This document shows positions 15,273-23,585 of a stretch of DNA of 30,137 nucleotides, one piece after another. The stretch comes from Clostridiales bacterium. Its GTDB lineage: Bacteria > Bacillota > Clostridia > TANB77 > CAG-508. A program made the position numbers and the translations under genes. How positions within the stretch are numbered: position 1 is the first letter of the stretch; each line of letters begins with the position of its first letter. The stretch spans positions 1-30,137 of the forward strand of contig DNVW01000012.1 in NCBI GenBank assembly GCA_003507395.1, in the 5' to 3' direction. The notes beneath the pieces are model-generated. The model made no database searches, had not been told where the DNA came from, and was given only the letters and a program-made list of their open reading frames with translations.

Positions 15273-15636
15273 CGTTCACCCCACTTCCTTGATTTTTTAA
15301 TTCTTTTAATATTTTTTCTATCTTCTCACCATACTCCAATGAGTCATCTAATTCAAAAATCAATTCAGGAGTGATTCTTAAATTTATTGTTTTTGCAACC
15401 TGTGTTCTTATAAAACCAGTAGATTCTTTTAGTCCTTCCATTGTTTTCTTTAAATTTTTGGAATTTAATATACTGACATATATTTTAGCATATTTTAAAT
15501 CTGGTGTTATTTTTGCTTTTGTTACACTTATAAGTCCTGTCACATTTGGATTTTTTAGCTCAAAACTAATTATATTGCTAATTTCCTTTTTTAATTCTTC
15601 ATTTATTCTATTAAGCCTATTTTCATTTTTCGGCAT
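15265..15636 (-). CDS. rbfA: 30S ribosome-binding factor RbfA
   Basis: Small KH-fold protein that assists 16S rRNA 5'-end maturation and 30S assembly. The 123-aa protein shows RINEELKKEISNII, a DPRV-like region replaced by KNPNVTGLISVTKAKITPDLKYAKIYVS, and the RITPELIFELDDSLEYGEKI C-terminus. The frame extends to an ATG at 15648, but AAAGGA touches that codon while it lies ten bases before the ATG at 15636 (MPKNENRLN), so the shorter form is chosen. Located between infB and nrnA, as usual. Confidence 0.95.
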   Translation of the reverse strand: MPKNENRLNRINEELKKEISNIISFELKNPNVTGLISVTKAKITPDLKYAKIYVSILNSKNLKKTMEGLKESTGFIRTQVAKTINLRITPELIFELDDSLEYGEKIEKILKELKNQGSGVNEE

Positions 15637-15675
15637 ATTAGTTATCATTCCTTTCTAGCTGTACATATGAGTATT

Positions 15676-18558
15676 CTATCTTTTCACTTCTTGCATAATA
15701 TATACTTCAATTATATCCCCTTCTTTTATGTCATTGTATTTTTCAATTTGAATTCCACACTCATAGCCTTTAGCCACTTCTTTTACATCATCTTTAAACC
15801 TTTTTAAAGATTCTAATTTTCCATCATGTAAAACTATTCCTTCTCTTATTACTCTAACACCTGCATGTCTTTCTATTTTTCCGTCTAAAACATAGCATCC
15901 TGCTACTGTTCCTACATTAGATACTTTAAATGTTTGTCTTACTTCTGCATTTCCTATTATTTTTTCTTCATAAATAGGATCTAGCATTCCTTTCATTGCT
16001 GCTTCTACATCTTCTATTGCTTGATATATTACAGAATATTGTTTTATTTCTATCATATTCTTTTCAGCTATATCTTTTGCTGTATGACCTGGTCTTACAT
16101 TAAATGCTATTATAATTGCATTTGCTGCTTTTGCAAGTTGTACATCAGACTCTGTTACAGCACCTGTTGAAGAATGTATTACTTTTACTTTTACTTCATC
16201 GTTAGATAGCTTTTCTAATGATTGTTTTAAAGCTTGTGCTGTACCTTGTACATCTGCTTTTACTATTAAATATAATTGTTTCAAATTTTCATTTTCCATT
16301 TTTTCAAATACATTGCTTAAAGTAACTTTTGAATTTTCATTAATTATATTTTCTCTTTCTTGACGTTTTCTTCTTTCAATTAAATGTTTTGCCATTTTTT
16401 CATCTTTTACTTCATAGAAGGTTTCTCCAGCTTCTGGAACATTTGTTAAGCCCATAATTTCAACTGGTGTAGATGGTCCTGCTTTTTTTATTCTTTGTCC
16501 TTTGTCATTTTTCATAGCTCTTATTCTTCCTATAGATGTACCTACCACAATGGTATCTCCTTCATCTAAGGTTCCTCTTTGTACTAGCATAGATGCAATT
16601 GGTCCTTTAGCTTTATCTAATCTTGCTTCTATAACAACACCTTTAGCTTGTTTATTTGGATTTGCTTTTAATTCCTTCATATCTGCTACTAACAACACCA
16701 TTTCTAATAGATTATCTATATTTATATTTTTCTTAGCTGATATTGGACAGAATATAGTATCTCCACCCCATTCTTCAGGAACTAACTCATATTCCATTAA
16801 TTCTTGTTTTATTTTGTCAACATTTGCATTTGGTAAATCAATTTTATTTACTGCTACTATTATTGGAATTCCGGCAGCTTTTGCATGATTTATAGCTTCT
16901 ACAGTTTGTGGCATTACTCCATCATCTGCAGCAACTACTAATATTGCTATATCTGTAATTTGTGCACCCCTTGCTCTCATACTTGTAAAAGCTTCATGCC
17001 CTGGCGTATCCAAGAAAGTAATTTCTCTATTGTTAACATTTACCTTATATGCACCAATATGTTGCGTTATTCCTCCTGCTTCGCCTTCTATTACATTAGT
17101 ACTTCTTATTGCATCTAGCAACGAAGTTTTTCCGTGGTCTACGTGTCCCATTACTACAACTACTGGTGGTCTTGGTTGTAATTCATCAACTGTATCTTCT
17201 GTTTCGTCAAATAAAATATCTTCTTCTTTTATTTCCTCTTTCTTTTTAGCTGTTATTCCGAATTCACTTGCTACTAGATATGCTGTATCAAAATCTATAG
17301 TATTATTTATTGTACTCATTATTCCATAATTTAATAATTTTTTTATTACATCACCACTAGTTTTTTTTATTTCCATAGCTAAGTCTTTTACAGTTATTGT
17401 TTCTGGAATAGTTATTTCTTTTAATTCAAATATTTTTTGTTTGTTTCTTTCTTCTTCTTTTTGAACTCTTTTTTTATTTCTCTTTCCTCTTTCAGTCGTC
17501 AAATCATAGTAATCTAGCATTTCTCCGTCTTGCTCATTAAACATATGTGATAATTTATCAACTTGTTTTAAATTTTTTAATTTTTCTCCATCAAAACTGT
17601 CAAATCTTCCACTTTTTCTAGAAGCTTTTTTATTTACCTTTTGTTCTTCATATTTATTGTTTACTTTTTGTTTGTCTATTGCTTTTGTACTATAATCTCT
17701 TTGATTTTCTTTTTCAATTTCTACAGACATAATATCTTTAATGTTTCTATCTATTCCTTTATTATCTAATGGTCTTTTTTCATTTTTATTAAAGTTTGGT
17801 CTTTGTTGACCATTATTGTTTCTATTCTGGAATCTATTATTATCTCTATTATATTGTGGTCTATTATTGTCACCATTATTATAATTTCTATTTTGGTTAT
17901 AGTTATTTCTATTTTGATTATAATTATTATTAGAATTATTTCTATTAAAATTATAGTTACCATTATTTTGGTTATATCCCTTATTAGGGTTTTCTACTTT
18001 TTTAGGCTCAGTTTTTGGAGTTGCTGAAGTAGTTGGTATGGGCTTAGTTTCTTGAATAGTTGTTTTTATTTCTTCATTTTTTACTGTTTTTTCTTCATTT
18101 ACTTTTTGCTCTTCTACTACTGGAGTTTTTGGCTCTTCTTTTTTTGGTTCTTTGATTCCAAAAAGTTCATTAACAGTAAGCGGTTTAGTTGGCTTATTTC
18201 TATACACTATATTATAATTTTGGTTTTTTTCTCTTTCTACAAATCCAACATCTTTTCTATTATCACTATGTTTATTCTCTTGTTGTTTTTCTGTTTTTTT
18301 ATCATCATCTGATATTATAAGTTCTCTTCTTATTATAACTGGTGTTTCTATTTCTTTTTCCTTCACTTTTTTCTCTTTCTTTCCTACATTTTTAATTTTA
18401 TCATTACTTAAAGCCTGCTCTAATCTTACGGCTTGCTCATCTTCTACTGTACTTAAATGACTTGTTACAGCTATTCCTAGTTCCTTTGCTTTTTCTATTA
18501 CTTCCTTACTGGTTAAGCCCACTTTCTTCGCTATTTCGTGTATTTTTATCTTACCCAA
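15676..18558 (-). CDS. infB: Translation initiation factor IF-2
   Basis: GTPase that places initiator tRNA on the 30S subunit and promotes subunit joining. The 960-aa protein has an N-terminal IF2N domain (KIKIHEIAKKVGLTSKEV), a long charged linker with an Asn/Arg/Tyr-rich low-complexity tract at about residues 191-266, a second IF2N domain near 376-430, the G domain with GHVDHGKTSLLDAIR near 470, DTPGHEAF and NKIDLP, then domains II-IV. The longest frame starts at 18573, but GGGGGTG (18565-18571) is six bases before TTG at 18558, giving the standard MGKIKIHEIAKK start; this overlaps the ylxQ end by 8 bp. The poly-Asn tract (DNA 17,760-17,985) is repetitive AAT/AAC-type coding sequence. Confidence 0.97.
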   Translation of the reverse strand: MGKIKIHEIAKKVGLTSKEVIEKAKELGIAVTSHLSTVEDEQAVRLEQALSNDKIKNVGKKEKKVKEKEIETPVIIRRELIISDDDKKTEKQQENKHSDNRKDVGFVEREKNQNYNIVYRNKPTKPLTVNELFGIKEPKKEEPKTPVVEEQKVNEEKTVKNEEIKTTIQETKPIPTTSATPKTEPKKVENPNKGYNQNNGNYNFNRNNSNNNYNQNRNNYNQNRNYNNGDNNRPQYNRDNNRFQNRNNNGQQRPNFNKNEKRPLDNKGIDRNIKDIMSVEIEKENQRDYSTKAIDKQKVNNKYEEQKVNKKASRKSGRFDSFDGEKLKNLKQVDKLSHMFNEQDGEMLDYYDLTTERGKRNKKRVQKEEERNKQKIFELKEITIPETITVKDLAMEIKKTSGDVIKKLLNYGIMSTINNTIDFDTAYLVASEFGITAKKKEEIKEEDILFDETEDTVDELQPRPPVVVVMGHVDHGKTSLLDAIRSTNVIEGEAGGITQHIGAYKVNVNNREITFLDTPGHEAFTSMRARGAQITDIAILVVAADDGVMPQTVEAINHAKAAGIPIIVAVNKIDLPNANVDKIKQELMEYELVPEEWGGDTIFCPISAKKNINIDNLLEMVLLVADMKELKANPNKQAKGVVIEARLDKAKGPIASMLVQRGTLDEGDTIVVGTSIGRIRAMKNDKGQRIKKAGPSTPVEIMGLTNVPEAGETFYEVKDEKMAKHLIERRKRQERENIINENSKVTLSNVFEKMENENLKQLYLIVKADVQGTAQALKQSLEKLSNDEVKVKVIHSSTGAVTESDVQLAKAANAIIIAFNVRPGHTAKDIAEKNMIEIKQYSVIYQAIEDVEAAMKGMLDPIYEEKIIGNAEVRQTFKVSNVGTVAGCYVLDGKIERHAGVRVIREGIVLHDGKLESLKRFKDDVKEVAKGYECGIQIEKYNDIKEGDIIEVYIMQEVKR

Positions 18559-18853
18559 TAACTTCACCCCCATTAATTTTTTTTATTATTTCTTTTGCAA
18601 TATTATTATCTGTAATCCCTATAACAGCTTTATTATTACTTCCAATACTTTTACTTATTTTTTCTATCGTTAATATAGTATAAAATGGTATATTATTCTC
18701 AGTACATTTACTTTGTATATTTTTTATTGTTCTTTCTGAGGCATCTTCTGCGACTATAGTTAATTTAATATTTTTTTTATTTATTTGTTCTACACAAGCA
18801 TCTGTACCAAATACTATTTTTCTCGCTCTTGCTGCTAATCCAATTAATCCCAT
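18551..18853 (-). CDS. ylxQ: L7Ae/YlxQ-family RNA-binding protein
   Basis: A 100-aa member of the L7Ae/L30e family that binds kink-turn RNA. GLIGLAARARKIVFGTDACVEQI and the central LTIVAEDASERTIKNIQSKC match the B. subtilis YlxQ type. It lies between ylxR and infB in the canonical nusA operon, and its last codons contain the infB ribosome binding site. The first ATG is at 18853, but the only strong Shine-Dalgarno (AAAGGAGG, ending near 18879) is 25 bases away, too far for normal use. An in-frame ATA (18871) lies at ideal spacing and ATT codons lie just before it, so a non-canonical start about six codons upstream is possible. I keep the ATG as the conservative choice. Confidence 0.85.
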   Translation of the reverse strand: MGLIGLAARARKIVFGTDACVEQINKKNIKLTIVAEDASERTIKNIQSKCTENNIPFYTILTIEKISKSIGSNNKAVIGITDNNIAKEIIKKINGGEVIG

Positions 18854-18878
18854 TATTTTTGTATCTATTATAATAATT

Positions 18879-18886
18879 CCTCCTTT
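18879..18886 (-). promoter_or_regulatory. Orphan-spaced Shine-Dalgarno upstream of ylxQ
   Basis: AAAGGAGG is a near-perfect anti-16S match, yet its nearest in-frame ATG is 25 bases downstream. At 7 bases is an in-frame ATA and at 4 bases an ATT. Extra N-terminal residues before GLIGLA would fit the length of B. subtilis YlxQ. Confidence 0.5.
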
Positions 18887-18913
18887 ATTGAAATTAAGAC
18901 ATTATATATTGCT

Positions 18914-19174
18914 TTACTCCATATTAAACATTTTTTCTAAATCATTATATATTTCATCTGTTAATTTAGTTTCAAAAACTTTTTCTATTTTTTTGCTCTT
19001 TTTTGCTTTATTAAAACATTCCACATTATGGCAAATATACGCTCCTCTGCCACTTAGCTTTCCTGTTTTGTCTATACAAATATTGCCTTGTTTGTCTTTT
19101 ACTATTCTTATAAAATCAGATTTATCTTTTTGTTCGTTACATCCTATACATGTTCTTTGTGGCTTTTTTTTCAA
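18914..19174 (-). CDS. ylxR: YlxR family protein (RNase P modulator RnpM type)
   Basis: An 86-aa protein of the YlxR (DUF448) family, with RTCIGC at the N-terminus, the RIVKD strand region, and GRGAYICHNVECFNKA. The B. subtilis homologue has been reported to bind RNase P RNA and modulate its activity (RnpM). The start is TTG at 19174: AGAGGTG lies seven bases upstream and the protein MKKKPQRTCIGC matches the family. It sits 25 bp after nusA and before ylxQ, the standard order. Confidence 0.94.
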   Translation of the reverse strand: MKKKPQRTCIGCNEQKDKSDFIRIVKDKQGNICIDKTGKLSGRGAYICHNVECFNKAKKSKKIEKVFETKLTDEIYNDLEKMFNME

Positions 19175-19199
19175 GTATATTCACCTCTTTTCTTATAAT

Positions 19200-20327
19200 T
19201 TATTCCTCTTCTTTGTTTTCTACAACTTCCTCTTCATCTTTTTTTTGTAATATTTCTCTAAATTGAGATTCACTTTTTATATCTATTTTCCAATTTGTTA
19301 GCTTTGCTGCAAGTCTAGCATTTTGTCCTGATTTTCCTATTGCTAAAGATAATTGATCATCTGGCACAATAACTTGAGCAAACTTTTCATCTTCTTTTAT
19401 ATCTACAGCCATAACTTGTGCTGGTAATAATGCTGCTGATATATATAGTGCTGGATCTTGATACCATTCTATTACATCTATTTTTTCCCCATGTAGTTCA
19501 TTTATTATATTTTGAATTCTAATACCTTTTTGTCCTACACAAGAACCTACTGGGTCAATATTTTCGTTTGAAGAATATACAGCAATTTTAGTTCTACTTC
19601 CTGCATCTCTAGAAACACTTTTTATTTCTATTAATCCCTCATATATTTCTGGGATTTCTAATTCAAATAGTTTTCTCACGAAATCTGCATGTGCCCTTGA
19701 AACTGTTACTTGTGGTGCCCCTTTTAAACCTTTTTCTACATTTAAGACATATGCCCTTATTTTATCATTTACTCTATATGTTTCTGTTGGTACTTGCTCT
19801 TTTAAAGGCATTACGCCTTCTAATTTACCTAAATCTAAAACTACTATGCCTCCATCTGCTTTTTGTATTATTCCTGATACTATTTCACCTTTTCTATTAT
19901 TAAATTCTGTATATAAAATATCTCTTGATGCTTCTCTTATTTTTTGTATTATAACTTGTTTTGCTGTTTGTGCTGCAATCCTACCAAAATTTCTTGGTAT
20001 AATTTCTATTTTAGTTTTATCTCCAATATCTAATTTTTTATCTATTTTTTGTGCTTCTTCTAAACTTATTTGTGTTTGTGGTACTTCTACATTATCTACT
20101 ACTTCTTTTTCAGCATATACATGTATCTCTCCTGTATTTTCATCCATTATTATACTTACATTTTCTTCTGAATCGAAATTTCTTTTATATGCTGTTATTA
20201 GTGCTGTTTGAATAGAATCTAATAAATATTCTTTATTTATTCCTTTTTCTTTTTCTAATTCCTTCATTGCAAAAATTAATTCTTGTGCATCTATTGCCTG
20301 ATTATTGTTCTTCGCATTTTTCTTCAT
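19200..20327 (-). CDS. nusA: Transcription termination/antitermination factor NusA
   Basis: Binds RNA polymerase and nascent RNA and influences pausing, termination and antitermination. The 375-aa protein has the N-terminal polymerase-binding domain (residues about 1-120), an S1 domain (about 125-200, RKGEIVSGIIQKADGGIVVLDLG), and two KH domains with VGQKGIRIQNII and LAIGKSGQNARLAAK. It ends in an acidic tail and lacks the extra C-terminal repeats of proteobacterial NusA, as in other Firmicutes. The frame extends to 20354, but GGGAGG lies inside that extension, ten bases before the ATG at 20327 (MKKNAKNNNQ). Confidence 0.97.
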   Translation of the reverse strand: MKKNAKNNNQAIDAQELIFAMKELEKEKGINKEYLLDSIQTALITAYKRNFDSEENVSIIMDENTGEIHVYAEKEVVDNVEVPQTQISLEEAQKIDKKLDIGDKTKIEIIPRNFGRIAAQTAKQVIIQKIREASRDILYTEFNNRKGEIVSGIIQKADGGIVVLDLGKLEGVMPLKEQVPTETYRVNDKIRAYVLNVEKGLKGAPQVTVSRAHADFVRKLFELEIPEIYEGLIEIKSVSRDAGSRTKIAVYSSNENIDPVGSCVGQKGIRIQNIINELHGEKIDVIEWYQDPALYISAALLPAQVMAVDIKEDEKFAQVIVPDDQLSLAIGKSGQNARLAAKLTNWKIDIKSESQFREILQKKDEEEVVENKEEE

Positions 20328-20347
20328 TTTTCCTATTCCTCCCTTAT

Positions 20348-20803
20348 TTACCATTCATATACTTTTTTTATTTGTGATATATCTCGTCTTGATATTTCTA
20401 TTTGTTCATCATTTGTTAAAACAACTATTGTGTTTTCATCAAACTGTTTTAGCACGCCTATAATTTCTTTCTTTTTATTTATAGGCTTAAACAATTTTAT
20501 TTCTATTGTTTCTCCTATATTATCATTCAAATGTTTTTCTTTTCTTAATATTCTTTCAATTCCTGGAGAAGACACCTCTAAAAAATATTGTTGTTTTATG
20601 TAATCTGCTGTATCTAATAAATCTGTAATTTCATTATTTACTTTTTCGCAGTCTTCTAAACTTATTCCTTTAGGCTTATCTATAAATATTCTTAAAAAAT
20701 AGTCTTTTCCTTCTTTAACATATTGTACATCATATAGTTCATATCCCAAATTTGTTATTTTCGTTTCAACTAATTTTTCTATTTTCCCTTCAATACTTGA
20801 CAT
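20348..20803 (-). CDS. rimP: Ribosome maturation factor RimP
   Basis: Needed for late 30S subunit assembly. The 151-aa protein has the N-terminal alpha/beta domain with GYELYDVQYVKEG, the DKPKGISLEDCEKVN segment, the hallmark YFLEVSSPGIERIL, and the C-terminal SH3-like domain. First gene of the operon that continues to truB; preceded by GGGAGTG five bases before the ATG, a leader hairpin and a strong promoter. Confidence 0.96.
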   Translation of the reverse strand: MSSIEGKIEKLVETKITNLGYELYDVQYVKEGKDYFLRIFIDKPKGISLEDCEKVNNEITDLLDTADYIKQQYFLEVSSPGIERILRKEKHLNDNIGETIEIKLFKPINKKKEIIGVLKQFDENTIVVLTNDEQIEISRRDISQIKKVYEW

Positions 20804-20812
20804 ATTTCACTC

Positions 20813-20852
20813 CCTTAATACGCATTTGAGAGTGGGATTTGTTCCCACTCTC
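20813..20852 (-). promoter_or_regulatory. Leader hairpin with possible Shine-Dalgarno competition before rimP
   Basis: A 10-bp stem GAGAGTGGGA/TCCCACTCTC (20843-20852 with 20828-20837) with a 5-nt loop stands 15 bases before the rimP ribosome binding site. The site GGGAGTG can itself pair over seven positions (one G-U) with CACTCTC, the downstream arm. Two exclusive structures, site free or site blocked, are therefore possible. The pairings are seen in the sequence; a regulatory role is inferred. Confidence 0.45.
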
Positions 20853-20875
20853 TCTAATTTCTTTATGCAATTATT

Positions 20876-20904
20876 ATTATACCCTATTATTTTTGTAATT
20901 GCAA
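20876..20904 (-). promoter_or_regulatory. Promoter of the rimP-nusA-infB-truB operon
   Basis: TTGCAA (20904-20899), a 17-bp spacer and a perfect TATAAT (20881-20876) on the minus strand; start near 20869. An 8-bp inverted repeat TAATTGCA/TGCAATTA (20896-20903 and 20866-20873) brackets the -10 region, overlapping the -35 and the start, and could be an operator. Confidence 0.8.
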
Positions 20905-20939
20905 GTGTTTTATGAATTTTTTTATTCGTAGATAATTCA

Positions 20940-21692
20940 TTATACACAAATTTCTCTCTGTCTTGTCGCTTCATACATAACTATTCCTGCTGATACTGAT
21001 GCATTTAGTGATGTTATTTTTCCCTTCATTGGTATTTTGACTAAAAAATCGCAATTTTCTTTTACTAACCTAGACATTCCATATCCTTCGCTACCTATTA
21101 CTATTGCTATAGGCATTTTAAAATCTTGCTGAAAATAATATGTTTTAGCTTGCCCATCTGTTCCACAAATCCATATATCATTTTGTTTTAAAAATTTTAT
21201 TGTTTCATTTATATTATTTACTCTTGCTATTTTCATATGTTGTACAGCTCCTGCCGAAACCTTTGAAACAGTACTATTTACGCCACATGCTCTTCTTTTT
21301 GGTATTATTATTCCATGTACTCCTGCAGTTTCTGCAGTACGTATTATTGAACCTAAATTATGCGGATCTTCTATTCCATCTAATATTAATATAAATGCTT
21401 CTTCTTGTCTTTTTTTAGCAACTTCTAGAATATCTTCCACCTCACAATAATCATATGGTGGAACTATTGCTATTACTCCTTGGTTATTTTCTGTTTGGGC
21501 TATTTGATTTAATTTACTTCTTTCTAATTCAGATATTATTATTTTTCTTTCTTTTGCAATTGCAATAATTTTATTTATAGAACCGTGTTTTTCTCCTTTT
21601 GTTATAAGTATTTTATTTATATCTTTTCCCGATTCCAAATATTCTAATACTGCATTTCTTCCTTCTATTTGGTCATTATATTCTTTGTTCAT
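20940..21692 (-). CDS. rlmB: 23S rRNA 2'-O-methyltransferase of the RlmB/TrmH (SpoU) family
   Basis: The 250-aa protein has an N-terminal substrate-binding domain (IEGRNAVLEYLES) and a C-terminal SPOUT domain with the three motifs LDGIEDPHNLGSIIRTAETAG, IVIGSEGYGMSRLV and KIPMKGKITSLNASVSAGI that form the knotted SAM site. Family members methylate the ribose of a guanosine in 23S rRNA or of tRNA; the RlmB-type N-terminus favours rRNA. Last gene of the lepA operon, 23 bp after the second membrane-anchored paralogue. In many clostridia rlmB follows cysS and mrnC, so this location is different. Confidence 0.9.
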   Translation of the reverse strand: MNKEYNDQIEGRNAVLEYLESGKDINKILITKGEKHGSINKIIAIAKERKIIISELERSKLNQIAQTENNQGVIAIVPPYDYCEVEDILEVAKKRQEEAFILILDGIEDPHNLGSIIRTAETAGVHGIIIPKRRACGVNSTVSKVSAGAVQHMKIARVNNINETIKFLKQNDIWICGTDGQAKTYYFQQDFKMPIAIVIGSEGYGMSRLVKENCDFLVKIPMKGKITSLNASVSAGIVMYEATRQREICV

Positions 21693-21715
21693 TTTTAATC
21701 TCCAAACTTATATTA

Positions 21716-23539
21716 TTATACTTGTGGTACCACGTTAGTTAATTCTTCTGTAATAATTATTTCATTAATAAAACCATTAGTGTTATAATTAGCTGTTACC
21801 TTATAAGTTTTCCCTGTTTCTATATCTTCTTTAGTTTTATTAACAGTAACTTGTTTTAAAATATCATTTGCATTTGATTTATTGCTATTTTCAATAATTT
21901 TTAATAGTGTTTTTGTATTGGCTGATGAAATGCTTCTGTCTATATATGCATCAAATTGTCCATTAAACGTTTTTACTGCTGTTTCGTCAATTGCATTAAC
22001 TTGAGATTCTCCAATACTGTTTACAGTAGCATATATATATTTGCATACTGTTTCACCTAAAGTCAATGTTATTTCCTTTAATCTTTCTTGTCCATTTACG
22101 CCAACCAAACTAATTATTGATGCCATATATATATTAGTTGGCTCACTTTCTGTTACTACTTGATTAATTTTGTTAGTTATTTTATCTCTTTTGCTCAATA
22201 CATTTTTTTCAATAAATGGTTTTAGCTGTTCTTTAGAGTAATTGTTAATTATAATTGTATTGTTGTTTTTTAACTCCATTATTTCTTCTACTTGCTCTAC
22301 TTTATTTATATTTTTATTATAAGTAGCTTTAATTGTTGAATTTTCATCATTTATTGTTGTAATAAATGTATTTGTTGCACTACCATTTACAAGTTTTCCA
22401 ATTTTGCTTTCTATTGAATATGTCTCGTTTTGTTTTGACACATTTGGCATAATTTCATATTTATTTGTAATAGCACTTTCTTCTATTATTTTAGACACTT
22501 CTATCTTAGTGCTTGATATCATGTTTTCTGACGTTGCATCTGTTTTATCAGTTTTTTCAAGTAAAACTTCTGCCTTTAATTCTTGTTGTGTTGATATGTT
22601 ATTTATTGTTACTACATATTGCAAAGTTGCTCCTAATTCATCTTTAAGACTAATAATTATATCTGTCTTAATAGTGTTACCATCTTTTTCATATACTGTT
22701 ATTACTGTTTGTATATTAGAATTATTATTGTTTATACTTTCTTTTAAGATACTTATTAATTGAGCAAAATCTGTTTCAGTTAAAAGATTGCTTTCTTTGA
22801 TTGTATTTAATATTGTTGTATCTGTTTTAGCATTTTCTAAACAATTTGATAAAATTTGTTTAATATTATCCATTTCTAATTTTAAAGTATATGTATTTAC
22901 ATTATTACTTTTTGATTTGCTATAATTTTCTTCTGATATATTTTGTTTAACTATATTTAAATATGTATTTAATAATTGTTGTTGTTCTTCTGCTGTAATT
23001 ATTTTTTCATTTTTAATTTCTATCTTTTCTCCTAGTAGTCCTTCTGGTAATGTAATGCCATCTGATAATTTATTTATTAGTTCATTTAGATTTTCATTTC
23101 TTATTCCAATATAGTATTTTAAAATATCCTCGCATTTTATCGCATATACATTTCCACTATTTATGTATGAAAATGTTAATATGCTATCTTGTCCATTTTT
23201 CAAATTGGCTTCTGCATATGTTCTGCCTGTAGTATTGTCATGTCTTGTTGCAGTAGTTACATTAATATTTTTCTTCTCTGTTCCTTTTTGAATTAGTGTA
23301 GTTAAACTTCCACTTGATACATAACTACTATTTTTCCATGCTTCGGTTTGTTGTGCATCATATTCATTTTCAAATATTTTTAATAATTCTTTTTCTTGAG
23401 ATAAATACTTCCAAAAAAGTTCTTGTGGCTTTTTGAATAAATCTGTATAAAAATACAAATATCCTCCTGCAGCTCCCGCACCTAATATTAATATAACAAT
23501 TAATATTATTATCCATAAACTCAAGCCTTTTTTCTTCAA
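21716..23539 (-). CDS. Membrane-anchored protein of unrecognised family (paralogue B)
   Basis: I do not recognise a family. The 607-aa protein has one N-terminal membrane segment (about residues 7-31) and a long Asn/Ser/Thr/Glu-rich remainder with no cysteine-rich or catalytic motif, so it is probably outside the cell with the N-terminus in the cytoplasm. It is paralogous to 24360-26210: shared blocks are ELFWKYL after the membrane segment; GRTYAEANLKN with SYINSGNVYAIKCEDILKYYIGIRNENL; MPNVSKQNETYSIESKIGKL; ATYNKNI followed by IMELKNNNTIIINNYSKEQLKPFIEKN; and a final GKTYKV...GFINEIIITE. The start is a TTG (23539) with AAGGAGG seven bases upstream. It follows the HD gene by 46 bp. It might be a surface-sensor or cell-wall protein; the sequence does not decide. 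Confidence 0.75.
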   Translation of the reverse strand: MKKKGLSLWIIILIVILILGAGAAGGYLYFYTDLFKKPQELFWKYLSQEKELLKIFENEYDAQQTEAWKNSSYVSSGSLTTLIQKGTEKKNINVTTATRHDNTTGRTYAEANLKNGQDSILTFSYINSGNVYAIKCEDILKYYIGIRNENLNELINKLSDGITLPEGLLGEKIEIKNEKIITAEEQQQLLNTYLNIVKQNISEENYSKSKSNNVNTYTLKLEMDNIKQILSNCLENAKTDTTILNTIKESNLLTETDFAQLISILKESINNNNSNIQTVITVYEKDGNTIKTDIIISLKDELGATLQYVVTINNISTQQELKAEVLLEKTDKTDATSENMISSTKIEVSKIIEESAITNKYEIMPNVSKQNETYSIESKIGKLVNGSATNTFITTINDENSTIKATYNKNINKVEQVEEIMELKNNNTIIINNYSKEQLKPFIEKNVLSKRDKITNKINQVVTESEPTNIYMASIISLVGVNGQERLKEITLTLGETVCKYIYATVNSIGESQVNAIDETAVKTFNGQFDAYIDRSISSANTKTLLKIIENSNKSNANDILKQVTVNKTKEDIETGKTYKVTANYNTNGFINEIIITEELTNVVPQV

Positions 23540-23585
23540 CTTTATTCCTCCTTCTATATAGCCAATAGCTACTTATATTTTATAA

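Noticed and set aside
17766..17963. Ile-rich 65-aa frame and similar frames within infB
   Set aside because: These are out-of-frame readings of the repetitive Asn-coding tract of IF-2.
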